DNA of 64,000 nt from Atopobiaceae bacterium (lineage in GTDB: Bacteria; Actinomycetota; Coriobacteriia; Coriobacteriales; Atopobiaceae). Under the pieces are notes generated by a model. The model did not search any database. It saw nothing but the letters and a program-made list of their open reading frames with translations, and was not told where the DNA came from. The stretch is from the NCBI GenBank assembly GCA_022483015.1, contig JAKVOB010000001.1, positions 434,001-498,000 of the forward strand. Direction: 5' to 3'. Every line of letters begins with the position of its first letter. The stretch's first letter is position 1. Position numbers and translations under genes: made by a program. Positions 7,955 to 17,745 of this stretch are shown here, one piece after another.

Positions 7955-10903
7955 TTACTTCTGGTCAGCCTTCTTGGCTGCCTTCCTGGCGGCCTTGGCG
8001 GCCTTCACGGACTCGTCGGTCTCACCGGCGGCCGTGCGCCTCTTCATGCGCTTGAAGGCGAGCACCTCCATCAGCACGACCAGGGCCGCGATCACGACGT
8101 CGACGACGATCATGACGATCTGCCAGGTAGCCAACTTGAACCCTCCCGTATCGCTTGCGTAGGCGTTGCTGTTGACCGTGGTGTAGAGGATGTCGTGCGC
8201 ACACGTCCTCATTGCCTGGACGCCGGACGCACTCTGGTCGTTCACGGTGTTCACGCCGTTGCTGAGCGTGCAGAGGCAGGCGTCCCCGCCGTTCCTCGAA
8301 GCCTGGTCAGCATTCATGTAGCCGTATCCACCGAAGTAGTCGGTGAGGACCATGCCGTTGAAGCCCCACTCGTTGCGCAGGACGTTCTGGAGCAGGTTCG
8401 AGTTGCCACCGGACCAGGTGGTGCCGATGTAGTTGTAGGAGCTCATGACGGCGGTGGCCCCGCCCTCCTTGACGGCCTTCTCGAAGGGCTTGAGGTAGAC
8501 CTCGCGGATGGACTGCTCGTTTGCCCAGGTGCAGAGCATGCCGCAGCGGTTCGTCTCCTGGTCGTTCAGGGCGAAGTGCTTGATGTAGGCGTAGACGCCA
8601 TGGTCAGCCGCACCAGAGACCTCCTGTGCGGCCATCTCACCAGCCAGCGTGCCGTCCTCGGAGTAGTACTCGAAGTTTCGGCCGCCGAAGGCGGAGCGGT
8701 GCGTGTTCATGGCAGGGCCGTACCAGCCGGAGACGTCCATCTCGTTGGCCATCTTGCCGATGCACTCGCCATACTCGTTCGCGAGCTCGGAGTTCCAGGT
8801 GCACGCCAGCGTGGTCTCGGAGGGAAGGCCGATCGAGCCCTTGCCCGAGAAGTTGTTGTTGATGGCACTGGGACCGTCGCAGTCCGTGGTGGAGACCTTG
8901 CCCACGCTTGCGACCGACGCCGTGTTGTACCCCGCGTTGCCGATGAGGTTGTTCATGTCATCGGTCGTGAGCTGGTCGAGCAGGGTGTCCCATAGCGAGT
9001 CGTCGTAGTCCTTGCCCCGCAGGTCCGAGAGCGTGACGCCGTTGTTGGCACCCGTCGTGGGCATGGTGGCGTTCGGGTCGTCATCGGCAGAGGCGTCATA
9101 GGTGGACGTGTTGGTGAAGCTCGCCTTCTGCTCGTCGGTCATGGAGTAGTTCGTGGGAGCTGCGAGCGCGGCGTCCTTGTTGGCGAAGTGGTCAGCGCGC
9201 GAGAGGTACGTCACGTCGCCCTCTGCGTCCTGGAACTCGTTGGTCGCAGCCGTCTCGTCACTCGAGCGCTTGTTGTCGCCGGAGTAGCGTATGTCGAGAG
9301 GCGCCACATAGGTGCGCTGGTCGAGGATGGTGTGCGAGTCGGAGTTGATCGAGATCTGGTAGTCGCCGGCCTCGAGCACGTAGCTGCCCTCGCCGCTCTC
9401 GTCATAGGACGCCATGTCCTCCTGGCTGAAGGAGATATGGACCGTCTGGCTCGCACCAGGCTGGATCTCGTCGGTCTTGGCATAGGTGATGAGGTTGGCC
9501 GAGGACTTCTCGATGCCGCCGTTGGTGTAGGGCGGGTTGTAGTAGACCTCGACGGCGTCCTTGCCTGCGACGCTCCCGGTGTTGGTCACGGTCACGTCGA
9601 AGCTGATGGTGCCGTCGGCATCCTTCTGGATGTCACCCATCTTCTGGGAGAAGCTGGTGTACGACAGGCCGTATCCGAACGGGTACTGCACCGTGGAGCC
9701 GTAGTCGAGCACTCCCTCCGTCGAAGCGGTCTCATAGTACTTGTAGCCGACGTAGATTCCCTCGGTATAGTCCACGAAGGAGGGCGTCGTCTCGACGGTC
9801 GTGCTGGGACCCATCTGGGAGGTCGTCTTGTACTCGTCCATGTTGTCGTACTCGAAGTCACCGGAGTTGTTGTAGCTGGGCTGGTCGGTGAGGTCGTAGA
9901 CGAAGGTGTCGCTCGTCTTGCCAGAGGGGTTGACCTCGCCCGTGAGGACCTTGCCCAGGGAGTCGAAGCCGGACTGGCCGGCACCGGCGACCCAGAGGAC
10001 GCTCTTGATCTGGGGATAGTCGTTGACCCAGCCCATCTCCATGGTGTTGGCGCCGGTGTAGACCACCGTGACGTCATCGTACTCGCTGCACACCATGTTG
10101 ATCATGTTCTTCTCGCTCTGTGAGAGCTCGAGGTAGCTCTGGCCGGCCTCCCAGTCGTTGTAGTCGGACGAGTTGTTGGTGACGTTGACCTGGCTCATGT
10201 CCTTGGGGAGGTCGTTGCCCTCTCCGCCGATACGCGAGATGACGACGATCGCGGTGTCGGAGTAGTCCTTGCAGTCCGAGAGGAGCTGGTCGGAGTAGGT
10301 GTCGACCGGGGGCTCGGGGGTGGTGTAGTCGTTCTGACCGGTTGCCGGGCTGCCGTCCGCAGGACGGGTGAGCCCGTAGCTGCTATAGAAGTCGGTGAGC
10401 TCGCTGTTGGTCTCGATGCCGGCATCGTTCAAGCCCTCGATGAGGGTCGTGGTGTCGTAGTTGTCGTTGAGGCCGCCGGAGCCGGTACCGCCGTAGCAGG
10501 GGCTCGTGGAGGACCAGCCGAAGACGTTGACCTTCTTGGTGCTCGACGAGAGGGGCAGGTTGGAGTCATCGTTCTTGAGCATGACGATGCCTTCGTCGGT
10601 CACGTCCGTGCCGACCTGGCGTGCCTCCTGGGTGGTCTCGTCAGAGACCTCGGCGCCTGCGCCCGTCGAGAGCGTGAGCAGGTTCGACATCGGGATGAAG
10701 CAGATCAGGTTCACCGCGATGACAAGCGCCGCCGCGACCCCCATGAGGGACTGCGTCCGGATGAACTTCCTCAAGGGCCGGGGCTTCTTCCGCACCGCGA
10801 TGGCAACGACGATGGCCGCTACCGCAACGATGAGAAAGAAGACACCATAGGGGATGCAGTTCTGAAGCGCGCTGATCACATCCGCCATATTGATGCCTAT
10901 CAT
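7955..10903 (-). CDS. Circularly permuted family 3 glycoside hydrolase, membrane-anchored at both ends
   Basis: About 982 residues. Family 3 enzymes normally have an N-terminal barrel followed by a C-terminal alpha/beta domain and FnIII. Here the order is reversed: two membrane segments (about 17-37 and 53-74), the alpha/beta domain (about 90-410, with EGIVMLKNDDSNLPL and PFGYGLSYT), FnIII (about 430-530), then the barrel (about 600-920) with KHFALNDQE and the nucleophile motif VLTDYFGG (Asp near 855). A third membrane segment (about 927-948) and a Lys/Ala-rich tail follow. The catalytic part should lie outside the cell, on a beta-glucoside-like substrate not determined here. The ATG at 10903 follows AAGGAGGAGGAC; a GTG 33 nt upstream is less likely. 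Confidence 0.88.
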   Translation of the reverse strand: MIGINMADVISALQNCIPYGVFFLIVAVAAIVVAIAVRKKPRPLRKFIRTQSLMGVAAALVIAVNLICFIPMSNLLTLSTGAGAEVSDETTQEARQVGTDVTDEGIVMLKNDDSNLPLSSSTKKVNVFGWSSTSPCYGGTGSGGLNDNYDTTTLIEGLNDAGIETNSELTDFYSSYGLTRPADGSPATGQNDYTTPEPPVDTYSDQLLSDCKDYSDTAIVVISRIGGEGNDLPKDMSQVNVTNNSSDYNDWEAGQSYLELSQSEKNMINMVCSEYDDVTVVYTGANTMEMGWVNDYPQIKSVLWVAGAGQSGFDSLGKVLTGEVNPSGKTSDTFVYDLTDQPSYNNSGDFEYDNMDEYKTTSQMGPSTTVETTPSFVDYTEGIYVGYKYYETASTEGVLDYGSTVQYPFGYGLSYTSFSQKMGDIQKDADGTISFDVTVTNTGSVAGKDAVEVYYNPPYTNGGIEKSSANLITYAKTDEIQPGASQTVHISFSQEDMASYDESGEGSYVLEAGDYQISINSDSHTILDQRTYVAPLDIRYSGDNKRSSDETAATNEFQDAEGDVTYLSRADHFANKDAALAAPTNYSMTDEQKASFTNTSTYDASADDDPNATMPTTGANNGVTLSDLRGKDYDDSLWDTLLDQLTTDDMNNLIGNAGYNTASVASVGKVSTTDCDGPSAINNNFSGKGSIGLPSETTLACTWNSELANEYGECIGKMANEMDVSGWYGPAMNTHRSAFGGRNFEYYSEDGTLAGEMAAQEVSGAADHGVYAYIKHFALNDQETNRCGMLCTWANEQSIREVYLKPFEKAVKEGGATAVMSSYNYIGTTWSGGNSNLLQNVLRNEWGFNGMVLTDYFGGYGYMNADQASRNGGDACLCTLSNGVNTVNDQSASGVQAMRTCAHDILYTTVNSNAYASDTGGFKLATWQIVMIVVDVVIAALVVLMEVLAFKRMKRRTAAGETDESVKAAKAARKAAKKADQK

Positions 10904-10993
10904 GTCCTCCTCCTTCTCCTGTGCTCGGCCGGGCACCGCCCGACCTTCTCTGATGGAGCGGACATGCCGTCAGCACGCCCGTCTTTCAGACTG

Positions 10994-11022
10994 AACATAG
11001 GGTGCGAGCAGCCTGCTTCCAA
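10994..11022 (-). promoter_or_regulatory. Candidate promoter for the permuted GH3 gene
   Basis: On the minus strand, TTGGAA (11022-11017) is separated by exactly 17 bp from TATGTT (10999-10994). It lies about 90 bp upstream of the GH3 start. The pattern fits a vegetative sigma factor. It shares the 297-bp divergent region with the LytTR regulator gene, which could control it. Confidence 0.45.
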
Positions 11023-11200
11023 TACCCTTGACGTAGACGGTCGCACACGTGACGTGCCTTGCAAGGGGACTCGGCGGACGGCGTGGCGAACGGTCGCGCG
11101 CCTGGGCAATGCGCACCAAACGGATACGATGGTCCCAACGATATGACATGGCCGTTCGGACGACCATACGGAGCCAGGCCGGAACAGAGGGAGGGGGGAC

Positions 11201-11920
11201 ATGGCAGACTACCAGATACTCGTCGTCGAGGATGACCCCACCGAGTCCAAGCGCCTCTCGGGCTACATCGCCCGCTATGCCTCCGAGCATGGCGAGGGCC
11301 TCTCGGTGACCTGCTACGACACGGCAGTCGACCTCGTCTCGCAGGAACGGACCTTCGACCTCGTATTCCTCGACATCGGCCTCCCTGGCATCTCGGGTAT
11401 GGAGGCGGCCCACCTCCTGCGCGCCTATGACCAGGTCACGCCCATCATCTTCGTGACCGACCTCGCGCAGTACGCCGTCAAGGGCTACGAGGTCGACGCG
11501 CTCGACTTCATGGTGAAGCCCGTGAGCTACTACGCCTTCTCCATGCGCATGGACAAGGCCATGCGCCACATCAAGCGCAGCGCCCGCCGCTCGATCGCCC
11601 TCACGATGCCCGACGGCCTGCGGACCGTCCCCGTGGACGACCTCGTCTCGGTGGAGATCACCAACCATACCCTCGTCTACCACGTGTCGGGCGAGCCCGA
11701 GCCGCTCAGGGTGCGCGGCAGCCTCGCCGCAGTCGAGAAGGACCTCGAGGGCGGCCCCTTCGTACGGATCTCGAACAGCTGCCTTGCCAACATGAACCAC
11801 GTCGCGACCGTTCACGGCGGCGACCTCACCATGTCGGACGGCACGCAGCTCTTCTGCAGCCGTTCCAAGAAGCGCGCAGCCCTCGAGACCATCGCCAACT
11901 ACCTGGGCGGGAGCATCTGA
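11201..11920 (+). CDS. LytTR-family response regulator
   Basis: 239 residues: a receiver domain with the acidic pocket VVEDD (about 8-12), phosphorylated Asp in VFLDIGLPG (D58) and the conserved Lys in MVKP, then a LytTR DNA-binding domain (about 135-235, with VEITNHTLVYH and FVRISNSCLANMNHV). This is the AgrA/VirR type that binds short direct repeats. The ATG follows GGGAGGGGGAC. Its stop TGA overlaps the ATG of the following histidine kinase, so the two are translationally coupled. It is divergent from the permuted GH3 gene and the next gene downstream is another GH3, which suggests it regulates glycosidase or surface functions (inference). Confidence 0.9.
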   Translation: MADYQILVVEDDPTESKRLSGYIARYASEHGEGLSVTCYDTAVDLVSQERTFDLVFLDIGLPGISGMEAAHLLRAYDQVTPIIFVTDLAQYAVKGYEVDALDFMVKPVSYYAFSMRMDKAMRHIKRSARRSIALTMPDGLRTVPVDDLVSVEITNHTLVYHVSGEPEPLRVRGSLAAVEKDLEGGPFVRISNSCLANMNHVATVHGGDLTMSDGTQLFCSRSKKRAALETIANYLGGSI

Positions 11921-13260
11921 TGGACGGCATGGACCTGGCACAGCCCCTCGTCACAGCCGCGCAGATCACGGTCGCCATCTACCTGTTCGCACAGACCCTG
12001 CCGCATCGGGAGCACTTCGTGGTGCGCGTCGGCGTCGCGGTCGCGGTGACGCTTCTGGTGGTGGTCGCAAGCACCTGGGTCGGTGACGTCGCCATGCCCG
12101 ACCTCACAGGCACCTACGCCTATCAGACCCAGTTCCTGGTCTTCTCGGCCGTGCTCGTGTTCGCCGTGGGCGTGGTCGTCTTCCTCTTCGACACCTCCGT
12201 GTGGCCAGCCCTGTTCTGCTGCACCGCCGGCTATACCCTCCAGAACCTCGTGAGCGGCACCGAGGGCCTCGCCGACCTCCTTCTGACGCATGCGCTCGGG
12301 ACGGGACCGGGACTGGCCGAGCTCCCACTCGCCGTGTTCTTCTCGATTGCCGCCACCTGTGTCATCTACCTGGGATGCTACCTGCTCCTGATCCGAAAGA
12401 TCGAGCGCGATGGGCTCTCGCTGGTCGAGGACAAGGCGATGCTGCTCATGTGCGCCGTGGTCATCCTGGGCGTCATCGGGTTCGACCTCGTCAACAAGGC
12501 GCTCACCGCCGCCGGCACAGGCTTCTCCTACCTCGTGGCCCTGCGCCTCGTGCATGCGATGGTCTGCATCTTCACGCTGGTCATGGAGTACGAGCTGCTC
12601 TACAACCGCCGCCTGCAGATGGACGTGGCCTCGGTCTCGCGGATCCTGGCCGACGAGGAGAAGCAGTACCGCGTCTCGAAGGAGAACATCGACGCCATCA
12701 ACGTGAAGTGCCACGACATCAGGCACCAGATCCGCCACCTCGAGGGAGCGGGCCAGGTCGTGGACAAGGAGGTGCTCGACGACATCGCACGCGAGGTCGA
12801 CGTCTACGACTCCACGGTCAAGACCGGCAACGACGCGCTCGACGTCATCCTCACCGAGAAGAGCCTGCTGTGCGAGCGCGAGGGCATCGCGCTGTCATGC
12901 ATCGCCGACGGTGCCGCGCTGTCGTTCATGGACGCACCCGACCTGTACGCGCTCTTCGGCAACGCGCTCGACAACGCGTTGGGGGCCGTGCAGGCGATCC
13001 CCGAGACCGGTCGGCGCAGCATATCGCTCATGGTACGGCGCAACGCTGGCATGGCCTGCGTCCACGTGGAGAACTGCTTCGCAGGCCAGCTCACGTTCCA
13101 CGACGGGCTGCCCCAGACCACGCAGGCCGACACGACGAGCCACGGCTTCGGGATGAGGTCGATGGCGCACATCGCCGAGAAGTACCAGGGCACGCTCGCC
13201 TGCTCCGCCACCGACGAGGTCTTCAGCCTCAACGTGATCATGCCGATTCCCGAGGGATAG
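11920..13260 (+). CDS. GHKL-domain sensor histidine kinase (AgrC-like)
   Basis: 446 residues with about six N-terminal membrane segments up to residue 225, a short coiled segment, then the histidine box with CHDIRHQIRHL (His near 265) and a GHKL ATPase domain with the N box GNALDNALGAV and the glycine motif SHGFGMRSM. This architecture matches peptide-sensing AgrC/ComD kinases. The start overlaps the upstream regulator stop (ATGA type). No AgrD-like peptide gene or AgrB protease was seen near it, so the signal is unknown. It converges on the second GH3 gene with 35 bp between stops. Confidence 0.88.
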   Translation: MDGMDLAQPLVTAAQITVAIYLFAQTLPHREHFVVRVGVAVAVTLLVVVASTWVGDVAMPDLTGTYAYQTQFLVFSAVLVFAVGVVVFLFDTSVWPALFCCTAGYTLQNLVSGTEGLADLLLTHALGTGPGLAELPLAVFFSIAATCVIYLGCYLLLIRKIERDGLSLVEDKAMLLMCAVVILGVIGFDLVNKALTAAGTGFSYLVALRLVHAMVCIFTLVMEYELLYNRRLQMDVASVSRILADEEKQYRVSKENIDAINVKCHDIRHQIRHLEGAGQVVDKEVLDDIAREVDVYDSTVKTGNDALDVILTEKSLLCEREGIALSCIADGAALSFMDAPDLYALFGNALDNALGAVQAIPETGRRSISLMVRRNAGMACVHVENCFAGQLTFHDGLPQTTQADTTSHGFGMRSMAHIAEKYQGTLACSATDEVFSLNVIMPIPEG

Positions 13261-13295
13261 CGCGCAGCCGGCGGCCGCGGCGCACGTCGACGTCC

Positions 13296-15830
13296 CTACG
13301 CGCCGTCCTTCTCGGCAAGGCGACGTCCCATGCTGGCGTTGCGGACGAGGTTGGCCACCAGCTCGAAGACGAGCGGCGCCGCGAACCACACGAACCAGAC
13401 CAGCCAGAACCATCCGCCGCAGAGCCACTGCACCAGCAGCGCCGGCACGATGCCCGCGAGGCCCCAGCCCTTGAGCTCGCGCACCAGGGCGTCGACCAGG
13501 CCCATCGAGACCACGTCGCCGGCGTTCTTGGCGAGCGCCCGCATGGGCATGTTGTAGATGAACTCGATGTTGAGGTTGCGCCTGCCCGAGCGGGCCGACG
13601 CCCTCTCGGCACCACGCAGGACGGCCGCGACGACCCAGAAGATCGGGCTGCGCGAGTGGCCCAGGTCGCGGAAGCAGATGTTGCGGTCGATGGTCACCTT
13701 GGGGTTGGGCGGCTGGTGTCCCAGGAGCACCGCGAACTGCGCATCCGGCACGTCCTGGACCTGACCGGAGTCATAGCAGGTCAGATCGAGGCCCTGATAG
13801 GGGTTGGGGGCGTCGGTGCCAGCCACGCTGACCTCGGCCGTGAGACGAACGTCCTCGCACGAGGCAGCGACCTCGATGACGTATGAGCCACCCTCGACCT
13901 CCCAGGCACCGGTCGCCTGGTTGAAGTAACGGAAGGCCCTCTCGTCGAGAGGAACCGTCACGCGCCGGGTCTCGCCTGGGTCAAGCGCGACCTTGGCGAA
14001 CCCCTTGAGCTCACGGACCGGCCGGAAGACCCTGGCGTCCGGCTTGCTCACGTATACCTGGGCGACCTCGGCCCCGGCGACCGCGCCGGTGTTGGTGATG
14101 TCGAACGAGACCTCATCCGGCGTCGCGGCCACGTTGGCATAGGCGAAGGTCGTGTACGAGAGCCCGTAGCCGAACGGGTAGGCCACGTCCACGCCAGCCT
14201 TCTGGTAGTAGCGATATCCCACGTAGATGCCCTCGCGGTACTCGGCAGTGCGGTCGTCGCTGGGGAAGCTCGAGGCACACGCGGTGTCAGCCAGCGACCT
14301 GGCCCAGGTCTCGGCCAGCTTCCCGGAGGGGTTGGTGCGGCCCATGAGCACGTCGAGCGCGGCCGAGGCACCCGCCTGGCCACCCAAGGCGAGGTAGAGC
14401 ACGGAGGCGGCATCCGCGGTCCAACCGGTCTCGACGGAGCTTCCCGCCGAGAGGAGCACGACCACGTTGGGGTTCTTCTCGGCCACCGCATGGAGCAGGT
14501 CGACCTGGTTGGCGTTGAGACGCATGTCGGCGCGGTCGATGCCCTCGCTCTCGGCGAGCTCATCGAGGCCAAGGCAGACCAGCACGACGTCGGCCGTTCC
14601 CGCGAGCGAGACCGCAGCCTCGCGCAAGCGGGCGTCCTCGGCGGCGTCGCCGTCACCCGTGCGGACGAAGCCCTGCTCGTAGCCTACGCAGTCGAGGCCG
14701 GAGCCGGCGATGCCGTCAACGAGGGTGTCGAGCTTGGTGGTGTTGACGAGCGACGAGCCGGCACCCTGGTAGCGCGGGGTCTTGGCGAAGTCGCCGACAA
14801 GGGCCACGCGCGTGCCGGCAGCGAGCGGCAGCAGAGGCCTGTCGCCCGAGACAGGGGCGGCCTCGTTCTTGAGGAGCACGATGCCTGCCGCCGCAATCCT
14901 GCGGGCGAGGTCGTGATGGGCGGCCTTGTCGAAGTCGGGCGCGCCTTCGAGGGCCGTGCGCGTGGAGAGCACGAGGTCGATGGCCTCGTCGACGCGCGCG
15001 TCCACATCATGCACGCTGGTCTCTCCGCACTCGACCGAGCCCACGAGGCGTCGCACCGAATCGAGCCCCGGCGACGGCATCTCGAAGGTCGAGCCTGCTG
15101 CGACGCCGGCAGCATGGTCGTTCGAGCCGCCCCAGTCGGTCACGACCGCTCCGTCGAAGCCCCACTCGCCACGGAGGATGTTGCTAAGCAGGCGCTCGTT
15201 GTCGTTGGCGTAGGTGCCGTTCACGAGGTTGTAGCTGCTCATGATGGACTTGGGATGGCTCTCGCGCACGACGATCTCGAAGGCTGTGAGGTAGATCTCA
15301 CGCAGGGTCCGCTCATCGAGCACGGAGTCGGAGGCCTGCCGACGCGTCTCCTGGCTGTTGACCGCGAAGTGCTTGGGGCAGGCACCCAGGCCGTTCACCT
15401 GGATCCCACGGACGTAGCCGGCCGCCATCTTGCCGGCGAGGAGGGGGTCCTCCGAGAAGTACTCGAAGTCACGGCCGCACAGGGGGCTGCGCTTGATGCA
15501 GAGGCCAGGGCCGAGCACCACGCCCACGCCTTGGGCCGCTGCCTCCTCGCCGAGGGCCTCGCCAAGCTCCTCGCCCAACTTGGGATCCCACGAGTCGGCC
15601 ACGGTCACGGCCGTGGGGAAGCAGGTCGCCGGCATCGAGCCGCCGATGCCCAGGTGGTTGGCCACGTTGGGGTCCTGATGACGCATGCCGTGGGGGCCGT
15701 CCGAGAACTGCAGCTCGGGGATGCCGAGCTTGGGATAGGCGCGCGTGCCGAAGGCGGAGGCACCAGAGAGCAGCGCGCACTTCTGCTCGAGGTCCATCTT
15801 GGCGATGATGTCGGCATGCTTGAGGCTCAT
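13296..15830 (-). CDS. Family 3 glycoside hydrolase (beta-glucosidase-like) with C-terminal membrane region
   Basis: 844 residues in the normal GH3 order: barrel (about 1-290) with FSDGPHGMR, CGRDFEYFSEDP, KHFAVNSQETRR and nucleophile Asp232 in VVTDWGGSND; alpha/beta domain (about 320-560) with GIVLLKNEAAPV; FnIII (about 590-680). A tail of about 150 residues follows and includes one or two strongly hydrophobic segments near 770-825 and a charged end. No signal peptide is present, so the enzyme may face the cytoplasm, in contrast with the permuted enzyme nearby. The start at 15830 follows a purine-rich leader (GGAACG); the upstream extension to 15911 lacks support. Confidence 0.9.
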   Translation of the reverse strand: MSLKHADIIAKMDLEQKCALLSGASAFGTRAYPKLGIPELQFSDGPHGMRHQDPNVANHLGIGGSMPATCFPTAVTVADSWDPKLGEELGEALGEEAAAQGVGVVLGPGLCIKRSPLCGRDFEYFSEDPLLAGKMAAGYVRGIQVNGLGACPKHFAVNSQETRRQASDSVLDERTLREIYLTAFEIVVRESHPKSIMSSYNLVNGTYANDNERLLSNILRGEWGFDGAVVTDWGGSNDHAAGVAAGSTFEMPSPGLDSVRRLVGSVECGETSVHDVDARVDEAIDLVLSTRTALEGAPDFDKAAHHDLARRIAAAGIVLLKNEAAPVSGDRPLLPLAAGTRVALVGDFAKTPRYQGAGSSLVNTTKLDTLVDGIAGSGLDCVGYEQGFVRTGDGDAAEDARLREAAVSLAGTADVVLVCLGLDELAESEGIDRADMRLNANQVDLLHAVAEKNPNVVVLLSAGSSVETGWTADAASVLYLALGGQAGASAALDVLMGRTNPSGKLAETWARSLADTACASSFPSDDRTAEYREGIYVGYRYYQKAGVDVAYPFGYGLSYTTFAYANVAATPDEVSFDITNTGAVAGAEVAQVYVSKPDARVFRPVRELKGFAKVALDPGETRRVTVPLDERAFRYFNQATGAWEVEGGSYVIEVAASCEDVRLTAEVSVAGTDAPNPYQGLDLTCYDSGQVQDVPDAQFAVLLGHQPPNPKVTIDRNICFRDLGHSRSPIFWVVAAVLRGAERASARSGRRNLNIEFIYNMPMRALAKNAGDVVSMGLVDALVRELKGWGLAGIVPALLVQWLCGGWFWLVWFVWFAAPLVFELVANLVRNASMGRRLAEKDGA

Positions 15831-15935
15831 GGGACGTTCCTTCCAGACGTGGGGCCGCGTTCGGGTCGCCTTCCGTTCAGGCTGCGGTTTGCCGGCGGTC
15901 GCGCAGGTCACGGCCGCCGCTTGTTTCCGAGCACC

Positions 15936-15963
15936 AAGATACGGCAGTCCTCGCGCGCGTAAA
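15936..15963 (-). promoter_or_regulatory. Candidate promoter for the canonical GH3 gene
   Basis: Minus-strand TTTACG (15963-15958) and TATCTT (15941-15936) are separated by 16 bp and lie about 105 bp before the GH3 start. The 328-bp divergent region 15831-16158 contains nothing else that I can support. Confidence 0.45.
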
Positions 15964-16158
15964 GGGCCCTGTCGTAACCCGTCGGTCCGCTGACGAGGTC
16001 AGTAGGTGCCAGGCATATGGCTTGGGCGAACGGCAGGGCCAGCAGAGGCCGGCCCGCCGGTCGCACCCCCGGTGACGCACCGTCTGCGCAGCCACGACCC
16101 GACCAGGCTGGGTATCATCCCATCGACGACCACCCCGCTGCCCCGATCCGGAGGAACC

Positions 16159-17388
16159 ATGGCACATCTGCTCGACTACCTCGACTGGTACGGAGACCTC
16201 GACTTCGATGCGGTCCCGTTCAACGAGGTCGACAACCTCATCCTGTCCCAGGTCTCCTATCTCGACCTCTCGGCTGTCGTCCCTGCAGGCGAGCCCATCG
16301 ACCTGTCGCACGCTGCCCGGGCGTTCGCCGACCACACCGCGAGCGAGGACCTCGGGCCGCTCCTCTCGCCCGACCTCATGGACCTGCTCCAGCGCATGGC
16401 CTCCACAGGAAGGCGCTTCTCGGGGGCGACGTTGTCTGCATACGAGTCGGTCCTCGACGTCGCCACTCACGAGCAGTTCGGCGCGGTCGTCGTGGGTCTG
16501 GCCGACGGCAGCAGCTACGTCTCGTTCCGTGGGACCGACGCCTCGCTCGTAGGATGGCTCGAGGACTGCGAGATGAGCTACAAGGTGGTGCCGTCGCAGG
16601 TGCATGCCCTCGACTACCTCGAGCGAGTGGGTGCCGCGACCTCGGGGCCACTCCACGTGGGTGGCCACTCCAAGGGCGGCAACCTCGCCGCCTATGCCAC
16701 GAGCCGCTGCTCGCAGGCGATCCGCGACCGCGTCGTCGCCGTGTGGTGCAACGACTCCCCCGGCTTCGACGAGCAGGTCGTCCCGCTTGCCAGCCTGGAG
16801 CCCATCGCCAGCAGGATCCACCTCTTCACGCCGGGATACTCCGTGGTGGGAGCCCTCTTCGAGCACCTGGCCGACCCCGTGGTGGTGAGGTCGGACGGCG
16901 TGGGCATCATGGAGCACAGCGCCATGGACTGGCGTGTCATGCGCGGCGACCTGGTGCGGGGCGAACGTCCAGGCGATGGCACCGTCTACGTGAACAAGGC
17001 CTTTGACCAGCTGCTCTGCTCACGTGACCTGACAGGGCGCAAGAAGTTGCTCGACGACCTCTACCAGGCCCTGGCCGTGCAGGGAATCACGTCGCTCGAT
17101 GACATGCTCTCGAACGGCGGGGCCGGGCTGGCCTCGACGCTCGCCTCGCTGCAGTCGCTCGATGACGACGACCGCAAGGTCATGCAGGACTTCCTCTGGG
17201 GCATCGCGGGAGGTGCCATGGCCGATGCCGTGGCACCGGCGGCAAAGCAGCTGGGGGATGCCGTGAGCGGGGCCATCGCCGACGCGCGGGCCGGAGCGCA
17301 GCAGCTCGTGGCCGACCTCAAGGCCCGAAGCGAGGAGACGAGGGACGACGACCAGCCGGGACTTCCCGCAGCCGACGAGGAGTCTTAG
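16159..17388 (+). CDS. Lipase-like alpha/beta hydrolase (DUF2974/Mbeg1-like)
   Basis: 409 residues. It has the lipase-3-like pattern: an oxyanion/lid region YVSFRGTD (about 120-127), the nucleophile elbow GGHSKGGNLA (Ser171), and downstream Asp (NDSPGFDE) and His (MEHSAMDW) candidates for a catalytic triad. No signal peptide is seen. The C-terminal 100 residues are helical and charged, ending in an acidic tail. The start at 16159 follows CCGGAGGAACC. Family members are annotated as putative lipases of unknown substrate. It stands alone, divergent from the GH3 gene and followed by a 194-bp palindromic element. Confidence 0.7.
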   Translation: MAHLLDYLDWYGDLDFDAVPFNEVDNLILSQVSYLDLSAVVPAGEPIDLSHAARAFADHTASEDLGPLLSPDLMDLLQRMASTGRRFSGATLSAYESVLDVATHEQFGAVVVGLADGSSYVSFRGTDASLVGWLEDCEMSYKVVPSQVHALDYLERVGAATSGPLHVGGHSKGGNLAAYATSRCSQAIRDRVVAVWCNDSPGFDEQVVPLASLEPIASRIHLFTPGYSVVGALFEHLADPVVVRSDGVGIMEHSAMDWRVMRGDLVRGERPGDGTVYVNKAFDQLLCSRDLTGRKKLLDDLYQALAVQGITSLDDMLSNGGAGLASTLASLQSLDDDDRKVMQDFLWGIAGGAMADAVAPAAKQLGDAVSGAIADARAGAQQLVADLKARSEETRDDDQPGLPAADEES

Positions 17389-17447
17389 GCTGCGACATCG
17401 GGTTCCTGCCGAGCCTGCCGTCCACAGGATGTCGTCACGACGTACGA

Positions 17448-17641
17448 CGCGTGGATTCGGACCCGATTTCCTGATGAGAATTGCGATTGCGCGAAACTTG
17501 GGAACAAGCCCCAGAACGTCACCTGCAAACCAGCTGTTCAGCGGCGCGAATCCGGGTGCCGATTCGGAGTCCCTCTCACAGGCACCCCAGAACTTCGCGC
17601 GACCGCCAATTCGCTCAGGCCGCCGGACTTGGTTTCACGCG
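17448..17641. repeat. 194-bp palindromic intergenic element, copy 1
   Basis: Starts CGCGT and ends ACGCG. Its two halves are imperfect inverted repeats (for example CCTGATGAGAATTGCG near the left end against CCTGAGCGAATTGGCG on the complement of the right end). It is clearly homologous to 25326-25519, which has the same length. It fills most of the 357-bp gap between two convergent genes. Details are in the findings. Confidence 0.8.
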
Positions 17642-17687
17642 CCCCTCGTCATCTGGCCGTGACGGCACAAGAGAAGGCATGCGCCCC

Positions 17688-17717
17688 GTGCCGTCTTGCT
17701 CGCAAGGACCACGGCAC
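17688..17717 (-). terminator. Possible terminator after the DedA gene
   Basis: GTGCCGT-CTTGC pairs with GCAAG-ACGGCAC with a 4-nt bulge, about 30 bp past the DedA stop on the minus strand. No T-tract is visible, so this is tentative. Confidence 0.35.
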
Positions 17718-17745
17718 CCGGCTCGCCGCCCTCCCAGCGTAGGGC

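Noticed and set aside
17448-17641. Insertion sequence
   Set aside because: The element has inverted ends but no transposase frame and no clear target-site duplication, so it is reported as a repeat only.
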